NCBI RefSeq assembly: GCF_002192415.1
Contig: NZ_CP021780.1
Coordinates: 5,270,001-5,334,000, forward strand
Length of the DNA stretch: 64,000 nt
Reading direction: 5' to 3'
Source of the DNA: Paenibacillus donghaensis
Lineage (GTDB): Bacteria; Bacillota; Bacilli; Paenibacillales; Paenibacillaceae
Under the pieces are notes generated by a model. It saw only the letters and a list, made by a program, of their open reading frames with translations, did not search any database and was not told where the DNA came from. Both the position numbers and the translations under genes were made by a program. Shown here piece by piece: positions 17,024 to 28,114 of this stretch. Each line of letters opens with the position of its first letter. Positions within the stretch are counted from its first letter, which is position 1.

Positions 17024-17392
17024 TCAGAACGTCCCTCCGGCTTCTTCAATCAGCTCCAGCGCCTGCTCATAGGTCTCGGCATTCACCACAACGGTCAGCA
17101 GGATATTTCTTCCTGTGGGCCCTCCATCCCCGCCATGGCTCATTCCGCTCGCGCTGGTGTCCGCCGCTCTCAGGATACCCGTATATGCGCTCTCGGCTGT
17201 CAGCGAGGCCATGCCCGCAATATCGCCTGTCACCGGGTTAATTCCCGAAGCCTCTGCATGCGCCGCGCCAAATCTGCTGAACCGATCAATCGATAACTCA
17301 GCCACACGCAGGGATTGCAGTTTTCGGGAGACCCCTTCAGCTTCCTCCGGGCTTTTGAAGTAGGCCAGTATACTTTTTTCCGCCATCACCAT
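17024..17392 (-). CDS. Hypothetical protein, about 120 aa
   Basis: Starts MVMAEKSILAYFKSPEEAEG and ends with LTVVVNAETYEQALELIEEAGG, a beta-alpha pattern like small stress-type or ferredoxin-like domains. A Gly/Ser/His-rich middle section (SASGMSHGGDGGPTG) looks flexible. GGAG precedes two possible starts (ATG at 17392 or the ATG two codons later); the spacing does not decide. The 59-residue gene follows, so they are probably one operon. Function not recognised. The upstream gap to 17700 (308 bp) is AT-rich and carries no clear promoter. Confidence 0.7.
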   Translation of the reverse strand: MVMAEKSILAYFKSPEEAEGVSRKLQSLRVAELSIDRFSRFGAAHAEASGINPVTGDIAGMASLTAESAYTGILRAADTSASGMSHGGDGGPTGRNILLTVVVNAETYEQALELIEEAGGTF

Positions 17393-17700
17393 TCCATCTC
17401 CACTTCCAACTTTATCTTGTTTTTCGCTGAATTCCTTTAGTTATAGTGCCTGAATGACTTGGTTTTTATGCGACTTCGTTTAATAACCTACTCTTCTGCT
17501 CGGGTTTCGACATTTTTTTCTTCTCCCCACACTCAATATGGTTCAAAAGTAGTATTTATCAATCTCCTTCAAACTTGTAAGATTAATGTAATTTTCATGT
17601 ATTTACCAATAATAACCAAGCTACTCTGCATAAGGAGGGGTGAACAAGCTTCAACAAGGCTAATTCAATACCAAAAAAGATGCTGGGGAGGATTAAGAAC

Positions 17701-20700
17701 ATGTTCAAAGATTCCATCCGCAAATTCGGCCTGGGTGCTGCAAGCTTTGGTTTGGCAGTATCCATTGTATTCCCTTCCGTACCTACCGTTGCAAATGCTG
17801 CTTCCTTTCTGCCTCCGCCGCCAGATTCGGCCGGATTTACTCCACAGCTTGTCCCTAAAGATTTCCCTGCAGATATTTCCGATAAATCCTTTACCGGCCT
17901 GCCGCCCTCTTCCTCCCATTCCATTCTTCCGCAGAATTATGCAGGCACAAGCCAGTCCTCCGAGCCTGTAACAGTCATTGTAGAGCTCAGCCATATTCCA
18001 GCCAAGGTCGCAGAAGCCCAGAGCTCAGCCGCCAAAAGCTTCTCACCTTCCCTGCAGCGGAATATTCTCCGCTCCGAGCATACCGCCTTCAACTCGGCTG
18101 CTGCACGCATCGGCGCTTCAACCGGCCATGAGTACACCGAGATTTTTAATGGCTATGCCGTTACCCTTCCAGGCAACCAAGTGGACAAACTGCTGTCCTT
18201 GCCAGGAGTGAAGGCGGTCTATCCCAACCAGACCGTACACGCCCTGGAGACGGAGAGCCCTGCCTTGCCGGCCGCAGGCCCGGCAGCGGACGATGAGCCG
18301 ATTGCCAACGGCGATCTGATCGGATCGGATGTGCTGAACAAGGAGGGCATTACAGGTGATGGTATTAAAGTAGCCGTTATCGATACAGGGATTGATTATG
18401 ATCATCCTTACCTTAAAGGCTCCTATAAGGGCGGCTATGATATTGTCGATAATGATAATGACCCTTTTGAGACTAAACCTGACCCTAAATACCTGCCGGT
18501 AGACGGCAATCCATACGAAACTTCGCATGGTACCCATGTATCCGGTATCGTCAAGAGCGTCGCTCCTAAAGTGGACATTTACGCCTACCGCGTTCTCGGC
18601 CCTTATGGCAGCGGCTCAAATGACGATGTTATCAAGGGCATCGAGCTTGCTGTACAGAATGATGTCGATGTCATCAACCTCTCGCTTGGCTCCGCCTATA
18701 ACCACCAATATTCCCCGGATTCCATTGCGGTGGATAACGCCGTGCTCGCAGGTGTGTCCGTCTCGATCTCATCAGGCAACTCCGGCCCCGGTGCCGGAAC
18801 AGTAGGAGCACCGGGCGGTTCGCACCTCGGCATCTCCGTTGGTGCCACCACCACCCCGGCTATTGTGCCAGTCTTCTCTTATGGCACGCTTCCTGATTTC
18901 TACGGCAACCTTGGAGTCAACTCCGAGCCGTTTACCGAGGAGCAGAGTGGTTTGCCGATTGTTTTTGCCGGCCTTGGCTCTGCAGAGGATTTCAGCACAG
19001 TGGACGTGAAGGGCAAGATTGCGCTTGTTGACCGCGGCGTGCTTACCTTTGCTCTGAAGTCCGAGAATGCTGCTGCAGCAGGTGCAGCCGGATTGCTGAT
19101 TGCCAATCATAGCGCAGGCGAGCTGACTCCCGGCATCGACCTGAACGCTGAGTCTGTGCCTACCTACGGCATTACCAAGGCGGATGGTGCAGCTATCAAG
19201 AGCCAACTGGGTGACAGCACCAATACCCTTACTTTCAAGTTTCAGAATGATACCAAAATCAGACTGGCTGACCTCACCTCCAGAGGCCCGGCACTTCCCG
19301 ACTATGTGATCCGGCCGGATGTAGTGGCACCAGGTCTGAACGTGCTGTCCTCCGTACCGGTCTGGGAGAGCAAGACCGGTTACAGCAAGTTTAACGGCAC
19401 CAGCATGGCCAGCCCGCATGTAGCGGGAGCGGCAGCACTGCTGCTGGACTGGAACGGTCAACTGCAGCCGGACCAGATCAAAGCCTTGTTGTCCAATAAC
19501 GCAACTCCGCTGACCACACGTGACGATGTTAGTTATCCACTGAACGGCCAGGGTGCGGGCTTGATCAATCTGCCCAAAACAATCCATGCTCCGGCGATTG
19601 CCCACACCGTGGAATTCCTGGATACCGGCCGTCCCGAAGATCGGCCGTATGACAAATACAGCACAGGACTGCTGTCCTTCGGTCTTCAGGAAGAAGGAAC
19701 AACCGTTACCAAAACGGTGTATTGGGATAACCTGTCAAAGCAAGCTCAGGAGTATGACGTAAGTGCCCTATGGCTTGCGGAAGACGAGGGTGTTACGCTG
19801 GCGGGCATAGGCCAGAAGGTAAGCTCCAGCCAGCCATTCGACCTCTCGCTAAATATTGCTGAAGGGACGGAGGAAGGGGTGTATGAAGCGCTTGTCCTCC
19901 TGACCGAATCAGGGGCGGACCCTGACCTAAGTCTGAATGAATCCAAATCACTCATTCTGCCGCTGAGTGTAGTTGTCGGCGACAGCTATGAGCTGGCTCC
20001 CGTCACCGACATCGGTCTGAGCACCGAGCTGGGTCTGTTCTCCCCGAACGGAGACGGAATCCTTGATGAGGCAGATCTCTCCTTCGCGGTCAACGAGACC
20101 GTAGAGAACCTTCATCTTGAAGTGGCTTCGCTTACTGATCCGGCTACTGTTGTAGGCGACGTATATGCTGCCGGCGAAACATTCTATAAAGGCACCTACG
20201 AATATCTGAAATGGGACGGAACGGTAACCGGTGCCGCCTCAGGCCAGAAGGTGAAGCTTGAGGACGGTTACTACACAGTTACACCGGTGCTGAATGACGG
20301 CATCCGCTTGGAGGATGAAGCGGCTCTCATCATCATTGACACGGAAAGTCCGGTCGTTTCAGGTATTACGCTGAATGAGCTGCCGGCAGAAACCAATCAG
20401 CCGCGAACCGGATTAGTCACTGGCAAGATCGTTTCTGACCTGCTGGTTGATCTACTGGCTCCCGGAGATGACCCGAATAAGCTGTTTGGGGTTGCGGCCA
20501 TCTATGAAGGCGAGGATGGAAAAGCACTGCAAGCCAATGGACTCATAGCTCCGAGCGGAGAGTTTGGCATTGAGGTTCCGCTGGCAGAAGGCTTAAATGA
20601 ATTCTACATTTATGTGTATGACTATGCCGGCAACGGACAAGCGGATTATGCTCAGCTGTTGCGGTATAATACGGGTGCCGATGCCGTAAAAGTTACTCCG

Positions 20701-22299
20701 GCTGTCTCCTCCCCTGAAGTAGAGGTAGGCAAGCCTGTTACTGTAAGCATCGGTTTCTCTGCAACAGATGCTGTATATGGAGCTTCATTTAACCTCGCAT
20801 ACAGTGGAGAGCTTGATCCACCAGTAATTGTTCCAAGCGTACAGCTGGCTACCTATCAGGAAGCTCAGTTCCCTGGTGTGCCGTTGAGTGAATATTCAGG
20901 CACGCTGAAGCTTGCGGATGGACGCAATGTACAGCAATACGGCGTGCATCTTACCGATGGGGCGTACAGCGGATCCGGCAGCTTGGCCGAGTTCGTGTTC
21001 ACTCCACAGAAGGCAGGCACTTATTCATTTGTACTATCAGATGTACTGATCTGGAATGATGGGGTAACAGCGACTGTCCCTGCCGGTTTGTCTACCGTGG
21101 AAGTAAAGGTGGTTAAGCCGACTACGACTCCGGCACCGACTACAGAGCCGACACCGGAGCCTACCCCTGTTCCTACGGCAACACCAGTACCTCAATCACC
21201 TTACAACCCTTATTCTCCATCGGGTGTAACCACCAGCGGCAGCTCACTCCTGAAGTCAGGTCAGTTGACCGTAACAGCGGATGCAGCTGGCGGATTGCCT
21301 GCCGCCTCCTATCAAGTTTCCGAAGCAGCTGTCACAGCTGCACTGAAGACTCCGGTAGCAGGATCCGTTGTAATTGATCTCAGCGATGTGAAGTTTAGCC
21401 AATATGCTCAGGTAGGGATCAGCTTCTCTGCTGCACTCGCAGAGACACTGAAGACTTCCGGGCATGGGCTTGTGCTGCAAGGCGGGGAATTCGCGCTGCT
21501 GCTGCCGGCTGCAGCGGTGAGTGATTTCATTACCACCAGCGGACTGACCGTGACATTGTCTCAGCAAGCAGGTACGGATACCGCAGCAGTGAAGGGCAGT
21601 ACTGCCCTCATTGATATCGGCTCCTCCCTGCTGACCATCAAGAACGGCTGGACAACCCAAACACCTGTCAGCGTTCAATTGGCGCTGAACAAGGATGGCC
21701 TGCGCAATGTCAGCAAAACAGCAGCCTACCAGGTAGCAGCAGACAATACATGGTCCTATCTGCAGGCAGGTACACTGCCTAAGAAAGATGTGCTGCAGTT
21801 TGTGATCACCGGCGACGGCACCTATGGTGCAGCCTCCTTCAACACCACCTTCAAGGATATCGCCAGCCACTGGGCGAAACAAGATGTTGAAGTACTCGCA
21901 GCCCATGGCATTGTAGCCGGTAAAGGAACGGACGGCAGCTTCAAGCCGGGCGATTCCCTTAATCAGGCAGAGCTGCTGACGCTGTTCGACCGATTACTTG
22001 AAGGCAAAGATACCTGGTCGAGCCGTATTAAAGAGAACGGCGCAAGGGACGTGCTGACGCGTGAGGAAGCGGCCGTTATTCTGGCCGAGGCACTGGATGC
22101 CGATCTTACCAAAGCGGGAAGCACCGTCTTCCGCGATGCGGCCTCCATCTCGCCGCAAGCCGTACAGGCGATTGCCTATGCGGTCGGCAAAGGCTATCTG
22201 CAGGGTGAAGGGTCTAATACCTTCAATCCCAAAGGCACCCTGACACGGGCGCAGGCCGCTGCGATTCTCCACCGTGTATTGGATGATTTAAGATCTTAA
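17701..22299 (+). CDS. S-layer-anchored subtilisin-like serine protease (Vpr-like)
   Basis: About 1532 residues, exported. A signal peptide (MFKDSIRKFGLGAASFGLAV, cleavage near VANA-AS) is followed by an I9-type propeptide (TVIVELSHIPAKV to VKAVYPNQTVHALE), then the S8 domain with the triad Asp228 (AVIDTGIDYDHP), His276 (SHGTHVSG) and Ser568 (NGTSMASPHVAG). A PA domain (about 390-470; KGKIALVDRG) is inserted before the serine, as in Vpr. Beta-rich domains follow, including a cohesin-like stretch (VGKPVTVSIGFSATDAVYGA), a Pro/Thr linker (PAPTTEPTPEPTPVPTATP) and three SLH motifs (about 1382 to the end; FKDIASHWAKQDVEVLAAHG). The start at 17701 follows GGGGAGG. It should be held on the cell wall and degrade extracellular protein. 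Confidence 0.93.
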   Translation: MFKDSIRKFGLGAASFGLAVSIVFPSVPTVANAASFLPPPPDSAGFTPQLVPKDFPADISDKSFTGLPPSSSHSILPQNYAGTSQSSEPVTVIVELSHIPAKVAEAQSSAAKSFSPSLQRNILRSEHTAFNSAAARIGASTGHEYTEIFNGYAVTLPGNQVDKLLSLPGVKAVYPNQTVHALETESPALPAAGPAADDEPIANGDLIGSDVLNKEGITGDGIKVAVIDTGIDYDHPYLKGSYKGGYDIVDNDNDPFETKPDPKYLPVDGNPYETSHGTHVSGIVKSVAPKVDIYAYRVLGPYGSGSNDDVIKGIELAVQNDVDVINLSLGSAYNHQYSPDSIAVDNAVLAGVSVSISSGNSGPGAGTVGAPGGSHLGISVGATTTPAIVPVFSYGTLPDFYGNLGVNSEPFTEEQSGLPIVFAGLGSAEDFSTVDVKGKIALVDRGVLTFALKSENAAAAGAAGLLIANHSAGELTPGIDLNAESVPTYGITKADGAAIKSQLGDSTNTLTFKFQNDTKIRLADLTSRGPALPDYVIRPDVVAPGLNVLSSVPVWESKTGYSKFNGTSMASPHVAGAAALLLDWNGQLQPDQIKALLSNNATPLTTRDDVSYPLNGQGAGLINLPKTIHAPAIAHTVEFLDTGRPEDRPYDKYSTGLLSFGLQEEGTTVTKTVYWDNLSKQAQEYDVSALWLAEDEGVTLAGIGQKVSSSQPFDLSLNIAEGTEEGVYEALVLLTESGADPDLSLNESKSLILPLSVVVGDSYELAPVTDIGLSTELGLFSPNGDGILDEADLSFAVNETVENLHLEVASLTDPATVVGDVYAAGETFYKGTYEYLKWDGTVTGAASGQKVKLEDGYYTVTPVLNDGIRLEDEAALIIIDTESPVVSGITLNELPAETNQPRTGLVTGKIVSDLLVDLLAPGDDPNKLFGVAAIYEGEDGKALQANGLIAPSGEFGIEVPLAEGLNEFYIYVYDYAGNGQADYAQLLRYNTGADAVKVTPAVSSPEVEVGKPVTVSIGFSATDAVYGASFNLAYSGELDPPVIVPSVQLATYQEAQFPGVPLSEYSGTLKLADGRNVQQYGVHLTDGAYSGSGSLAEFVFTPQKAGTYSFVLSDVLIWNDGVTATVPAGLSTVEVKVVKPTTTPAPTTEPTPEPTPVPTATPVPQSPYNPYSPSGVTTSGSSLLKSGQLTVTADAAGGLPAASYQVSEAAVTAALKTPVAGSVVIDLSDVKFSQYAQVGISFSAALAETLKTSGHGLVLQGGEFALLLPAAAVSDFITTSGLTVTLSQQAGTDTAAVKGSTALIDIGSSLLTIKNGWTTQTPVSVQLALNKDGLRNVSKTAAYQVAADNTWSYLQAGTLPKKDVLQFVITGDGTYGAASFNTTFKDIASHWAKQDVEVLAAHGIVAGKGTDGSFKPGDSLNQAELLTLFDRLLEGKDTWSSRIKENGARDVLTREEAAVILAEALDADLTKAGSTVFRDAASISPQAVQAIAYAVGKGYLQGEGSNTFNPKGTLTRAQAAAILHRVLDDLRS

Positions 22300-22331
22300 T
22301 CACCAGTTCTGATTGATTCTGTTGGATAATT

Positions 22332-22383
22332 AACAGGGACTGTCTCGGAAGTAGATGATTCTACGGATGAGACAGTCCCTGTT
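22332..22383 (+). terminator. Terminator of the protease gene
   Basis: AACAGGGACTGTCTC pairs perfectly with GAGACAGTCCCTGTT (15 bp) across a 22-nt loop, followed by TGTGCTTTC. It lies 32 bp after the stop codon. Confidence 0.75.
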
Positions 22384-22516
22384 TGTGCTTTCAGCCTTTA
22401 ATTTCGCGTTAGGCCGCTCAGCGTGTATCCGCCCCCGGAGCCAAGTTAACTCAGATGTTTTTTGGGACGCTCCATTCACCGGGTTTTGATCCACTGGCAA
22501 ATTAACAGTGAATTCT

Positions 22517-22768
22517 GGTTACTCCTTGCTTCCAGACGCATATAGAATGTTACCCTGGAACGTTCAACGCAAATAGATGCGAAACTGCAACTAATTTTAG
22601 CTGAAACCCCTGTCAGAAGGCAATTAAGTGCGATATTGCAACTAATTTCGAGTAAATCACTCCCCTTACGTTCCAACGCCTGAATTAAGTGCCTTATTGC
22701 ATCTATTTGCTCCAAAACGCAAAAAATTCGTAAATTAGATGCGTTTTCGCAACTAAATCAATGGTTCC
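22517..22768. repeat. Four-palindrome element, family A copy 2
   Basis: The same layout as at 3881-4130: TGCN-N4-TGCA-type cores centred near 22583.5, 22634.5, 22695.5 and 22745.5, spacing 51, 61 and 50 bp. Unit examples are AATTAAGTGCGATATTGCA and AAATTAGATGCGTTTTCGCA. It shares TTACCCTGGAACGTTC on the left with copy 3 and CAATGG on the right with copy 1. It lies between convergent genes (protease and dnaJ), so it is not in a promoter region. Confidence 0.9.
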
Positions 22769-22920
22769 TCATCGCTTGCTGCACTGCATGGATTGCAAAG
22801 TAACATTACTCTTAAGGCTGGTTGATTAAGCGAGGTTAGCACATGATGGGCCGAATACGCTCGGGCGGGCGATACCGGACATTTGATCTGATTAGCAGCA
22901 GAGTTCAAACAGGCATACTC

Positions 22921-22968
22921 ACAGCGTTCATCACAGCGTGCATCACTGCGTGCATCACTGCGTACATC
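22921..22968. repeat. 12-bp tandem repeat, 4 copies
   Basis: Four successive 12-mers of the form AC(A/T)GCGT(T/G/A)CATC. The stretch falls between element A2 and the dnaJ terminator. A minus-strand frame is open through it, but its Arg/Asp repeats only mirror the 12-bp period, so I do not call a gene. Nothing else is recognised in 22769-23005. Confidence 0.8.
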
Positions 22969-23005
22969 CAAGCGGGCGTTCCACCTTGCAGCACCAGCCC
23001 AGCAC

Positions 23006-23045
23006 AAAGAGACCCTGAAGCCATTATTGGCTACAGGGTCTCTTA
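23006..23045 (-). terminator. Terminator of the hrcA-dnaJ operon
   Basis: On the minus strand AAGAGACCCTGTAGCCA pairs with TGGCTTCAGGGTCTCTT (one mismatch) around ATAA, followed by TGTG. It lies 8 bp after the dnaJ stop codon. It is strong by stem length, weak in T-tract. Confidence 0.75.
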
Positions 23046-23052
23046 ATCTTTC

Positions 23053-24171
23053 TTAATCGCCGCGGAACGCTCGTTTCACACGGTCAAAGAAAGACTGCTC
23101 ATGCTCATGTGTGTTCTCCCCGTTATGGGAGGCAAACTGGCGGAGCAGATCCTTCTGCTCTTCGCTGAGCTTGCTTGGAGTCACGACGATCACTCTTACA
23201 TGCTGATCGCCTTGGCCGGTGCCGCGCAGGCGCGGAACGCCTTTGCCTTTCAGCCGGAAGAACGTTCCGGTCTGTGTACCGGCCGGGATCTTCAGCTTGA
23301 CCTTCTCGGTCAAGGTAGGAATCTCAATCTCATCGCCCAGCGCCGCCTGCGCAAACGTAAGCGGAACCTCGCACATAATATCGTCGTTCTCACGCTCGAA
23401 GAAATCATGCGGCTTCACGCGGATGACAATATACAGATCGCCCGCAGGACCGCCGCGCAGACCGCCTTCACCTTCGCCGCTCATCCGCAGCTGTGCACCG
23501 TCGTCTACGCCGCCGGGAATGCGTACATGGATCTTACGCTGCTTCTTAACCTTGCCGTTGCCGGCGCAGGTTGGGCATTTCTCCTTGATGATCTTGCCGG
23601 CGCCGCCGCAGCCTGAGCAGGGACGGCGGTTGCGCATCTGTCCCAGCGGTGTGTTCTGTACGAACTCCTGCTGGCCGCTGCCGTGACATACGCCGCAGGT
23701 CTGTGGTTTCGTGCCTGGCTTCGCTCCGGAGCCAAAGCAGGTATCACAGGTCTCCGTACGCGGAATCGTAATATCGGTTTCCTTGCCGAACACCGCTTCC
23801 TTGAATTCAATGGTCATGGTGTACTGCAAATCCCCGCCGCGCTGCGGGGCATTCGGATCACGCCGACCGCCGCCGCCAAAGAACATATCGAAGATATCGC
23901 CTAGGCCGCCGCCGCCGAAATCGCCGCCGCCGCCGCCCATTCCCTGATTGGGATCAATATGCCCGTACTGGTCATATTGGGCACGGCGCTGGCCGTCGCT
24001 CAGCACGTCATAAGCCTCTTTGACTTCCTTGAATTTAGCCTCTGCATCACTTGCCTTGTTTACGTCCGGGTGATATTGGCGCGCCATCTTGCGGTACGCC
24101 TTCTTCACCTCATCCTCTGAAGCATCTCTGCCAACGCCAAGCACTTCATAAAAATCACGTTTATCTGCCAC
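23053..24171 (-). CDS. dnaJ: Chaperone DnaJ (Hsp40)
   Basis: Co-chaperone that delivers unfolded clients to DnaK and stimulates its ATPase. 372 residues. J domain ([20 protein letters not shown], with HPD in YHPDVN), a Gly/Phe region ([20 protein letters not shown]), four CxxCxGxG-type zinc motifs ([32 protein letters not shown]) and the C-terminal peptide-binding domains. The GTG at 24171 was chosen because GCGGAGG stands 8 nt before it; an upstream GTG overlaps that site. Last gene of the heat-shock operon. In many Bacillales prmA would follow at once, but here the protease/ara block intervenes. Confidence 0.96.
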   Translation of the reverse strand: MADKRDFYEVLGVGRDASEDEVKKAYRKMARQYHPDVNKASDAEAKFKEVKEAYDVLSDGQRRAQYDQYGHIDPNQGMGGGGGDFGGGGLGDIFDMFFGGGGRRDPNAPQRGGDLQYTMTIEFKEAVFGKETDITIPRTETCDTCFGSGAKPGTKPQTCGVCHGSGQQEFVQNTPLGQMRNRRPCSGCGGAGKIIKEKCPTCAGNGKVKKQRKIHVRIPGGVDDGAQLRMSGEGEGGLRGGPAGDLYIVIRVKPHDFFERENDDIMCEVPLTFAQAALGDEIEIPTLTEKVKLKIPAGTQTGTFFRLKGKGVPRLRGTGQGDQHVRVIVVTPSKLSEEQKDLLRQFASHNGENTHEHEQSFFDRVKRAFRGD

Positions 24172-24345
24172 TGCCTTCACCTCCGCACATCCATACTATA
24201 CTATGCTTCTATAATTCCCCTGTAACATGTCAAAAGGAAAGCCAAAGCACGGGATGCCCCGGTTTGACCTTCCCTTCTGGCCCATACAAGGATGAATCAG
24301 CCGGAGGCCAATCATCCTTATACTATTTGCACGTATCGTTTAAGG

Positions 24346-26235
<1,890 letters not shown>

Positions 26236-26266
26236 TTAGAATAAGATCCCGGTCTATATAGACAGA

Positions 26267-26854
26267 CTAGCTGCTGACTTTGACCATGGCCGGACGAAGA
26301 ATTTTATCTTTCAGGAGATAGCCCTTCTGGACCTCTTCCGTCACGATACCTTCCTCGTACTCCTCGCTCTCCACCTGCATAATAGCCTGATGGTATTCAG
26401 GATTAAAAGGCTGTCCTACCGTTTCCATTGCCGTAAGTCCTTCTGCCTTCAGAACACCTTCCAGCTGGCGGAAAATCATGTTTACGCCTTTGGAGAAAGC
26501 TTCAAATTCCGGATTGACGGGAGTAGTCAGCAGCGCACGCTCAAAATTATCCAGAACCGGCAGCAATTCAGCTACAAGCTTGGAGGTGGCATACTGGGCC
26601 AGATCTTCTTTCTCCTTCTGGGTGCGGCGGCGGAAGTTATCGAAATCAGCCTGTACACGCAGCGCGCGCGCCTGATGTTCATCCGCCAGCTCCTGCAGAC
26701 GCTGGGCGTCTGCGCCGGGAGCCGAAGCCTCCCCGACCTGTTCGGCAGCTACGGACTCAGCCTCACCGGCTGCTTCCGCTTCCTCTGCCGCTTGCTCTTC
26801 ATTTATCGCAGGATCTTTAATTTCATTAGTGTCTTGAACTTGTTCCTCTTTCAA
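26267..26854 (-). CDS. grpE: Nucleotide exchange factor GrpE
   Basis: 195 residues; releases ADP from DnaK. A long acidic, low-complexity N-terminus (Glu/Ala-rich, about 1-50) leads into the coiled-coil dimer helix (ELADEHQARALRVQADFDNF, RRRTQKEKEDLAQYA) and the beta-domain with NPEYHQAIMQVES, EGIVTEEVQKGYLLKDKILR and the ending PAMVKVSS. GAGGTG lies before the ATG. 48 bp after hrcA. Confidence 0.96.
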   Translation of the reverse strand: MKEEQVQDTNEIKDPAINEEQAAEEAEAAGEAESVAAEQVGEASAPGADAQRLQELADEHQARALRVQADFDNFRRRTQKEKEDLAQYATSKLVAELLPVLDNFERALLTTPVNPEFEAFSKGVNMIFRQLEGVLKAEGLTAMETVGQPFNPEYHQAIMQVESEEYEEGIVTEEVQKGYLLKDKILRPAMVKVSS

Positions 26855-26902
26855 GTTGTCTTCACCTCCTTAGAATCATTCCGTAAACCATTATCGCTCT
26901 GT

Positions 26903-27934
26903 TCACTTATACCAGTGTGCCAGCATCGCTGTCAAATCCCGCGATAAAATGCCCAGAATTCCCATCACCCGCGCATACTCCATCCGGGTCGGACCGAGAA
27001 TGCCGATGCTGCCCAGCGGCTGCCCGTCAAGGGAGTAGGTGGCTGTAATCAGACTGCAGCTGGCAAAAGCCTCATGGTCGTTCTCTGTACCGATCCGCAC
27101 CTGGATCCCCGGACCGCCGGCGGCGGGCGAGAGCATCTTCAGCAGTGTCGGCGTTTCCTCCAGCAGATCCAGAATGTGCTTCACCTTGTCAACATCCTTG
27201 AATTCAGGCTGGTTCAGCATATTCGTAGCCCCGCTGAGGTAGATGCGCTGCTCCTGATCGCTTTCCAGCGCAGTGTCGAGCACCTGCATTAATTCTTCAT
27301 AATGAGAGATATGACGCTGCATCTCTTCGCCAAGCTCGGAGTAGAGCCGGGTCTTCAGCTTGTAGAGCGGCACATTCACCAGCTTGCTGTTCAACAGATT
27401 GACCACCTTCTCCATTTCGGAGACGGAAATCTCCGGCGGGATGCTTACGGTCCGGTTCTCCACCTGTCCGGTGCTGGTGACGATAATCGCTACAGCGGTT
27501 CTGTCGTCCAGCGGCAGCAGCTGAAAGTGGCGCAGTGAAGTATGAAAGACCTCCGGTCCCAGCAGGATGGAAGTATAATTTGTCATATTGGAGAGCACCA
27601 TTGCGGCGTGCTGGATCACTTGCTCCATCGCATTCAGCTTCTCGGCAAAAAAAGCGCGGATCGTGCCCATCTCGGCAGATTCGGCGGAATTCCAAGGCAC
27701 CAGATGGTCCACATAATAACGGTAGCCTTTATGGGACGGTATCCGGCCTGCCGAAGTGTGGGGCTGTTCCAGATACCCCAGGTCCTCCAGATCGGCCATT
27801 TCATTGCGTATAGTAGCAGGGCTGTAGCCTACATCACCCCGTTTGGAGATGCTGCGCGAGCCAACAGGCTCAGCCGAGGAGATATAATCATCAACAATAG
27901 CATTAAGTATCATTCTTTGGCGTTCTGTTAACAT
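26903..27934 (-). CDS. hrcA: Heat-inducible repressor HrcA
   Basis: 343 residues, identical in length to the B. subtilis protein. Winged helix at the N-terminus (LTERQRMILNAIVDDYISSA, EPVGSRSISKR, YSPATIRNEMADLEDLGYLE, QPHTSAGRIPSHKGYRYYVD) followed by the GAF-like domain. It represses from CIRCE sites with help from GroE chaperonin and is lost from DNA on heat shock. The ATG at 27934 follows GGAGGG; an in-frame ATG five codons earlier lacks spacing. A perfect CIRCE lies 37 bp upstream, so it controls its own operon. Confidence 0.96.
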   Translation of the reverse strand: MLTERQRMILNAIVDDYISSAEPVGSRSISKRGDVGYSPATIRNEMADLEDLGYLEQPHTSAGRIPSHKGYRYYVDHLVPWNSAESAEMGTIRAFFAEKLNAMEQVIQHAAMVLSNMTNYTSILLGPEVFHTSLRHFQLLPLDDRTAVAIIVTSTGQVENRTVSIPPEISVSEMEKVVNLLNSKLVNVPLYKLKTRLYSELGEEMQRHISHYEELMQVLDTALESDQEQRIYLSGATNMLNQPEFKDVDKVKHILDLLEETPTLLKMLSPAAGGPGIQVRIGTENDHEAFASCSLITATYSLDGQPLGSIGILGPTRMEYARVMGILGILSRDLTAMLAHWYK

Positions 27935-27970
27935 TAGTATTCCCTCCATTCGGCATTTTGCTCACCATCG

Positions 27971-27997
27971 TTAGCACTCGCATTAGATGAGTGCTAA
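27971..27997 (-). promoter_or_regulatory. CIRCE operator (HrcA binding site)
   Basis: TTAGCACTC-N9-GAGTGCTAA, a perfect match to the CIRCE consensus. It sits just downstream of the hrcA promoter. Confidence 0.97.
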
Positions 27998-28008
27998 CCG
28001 CTAATACA

Positions 28009-28048
28009 AAAATACCAAACTGACCTTGCCATTGTCAAGTCAGTTTGG
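28009..28048 (-). promoter_or_regulatory. hrcA promoter embedded in a terminator-like hairpin
   Basis: On the minus strand TTGACA (28033-28038), 18 bp, TATTTT (28009-28014), shortly before CIRCE. The -35 lies in the loop of a perfect 10-bp inverted repeat CCAAACTGAC / GTCAGTTTGG (ends near 28048 and 28015), and the -10 is the T-rich tract after it. The same bases therefore look like a Rho-independent terminator for the GNAT gene and a promoter for hrcA. Confidence 0.7.
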
Positions 28049-28114
28049 CGCCTATCATTCAGCTTTTGCTATGGTCTTATGTTTAAGCTATGCGGGCCAT
28101 GCCCGCCTGCCGGT

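Noticed and set aside
18118..19605. Long minus-strand frames opposite the protease gene, and similar ones opposite leuS, lepA, comEC and araA
   Set aside because: They are antisense shadows of GC-rich conserved genes with no ribosome binding sites or recognisable domains.
22753..23007. Minus-strand 84-residue frame with Arg/Asp repeats
   Set aside because: It only mirrors the 12-bp tandem repeat and overlaps the dnaJ terminator.
24172..24345. Separate dnaJ promoter (TTGACA in the dnaK-dnaJ gap)
   Set aside because: A TTGACA is present but no -10 stands at 16-18 bp; the nearest TATAGA is at 14 bp.
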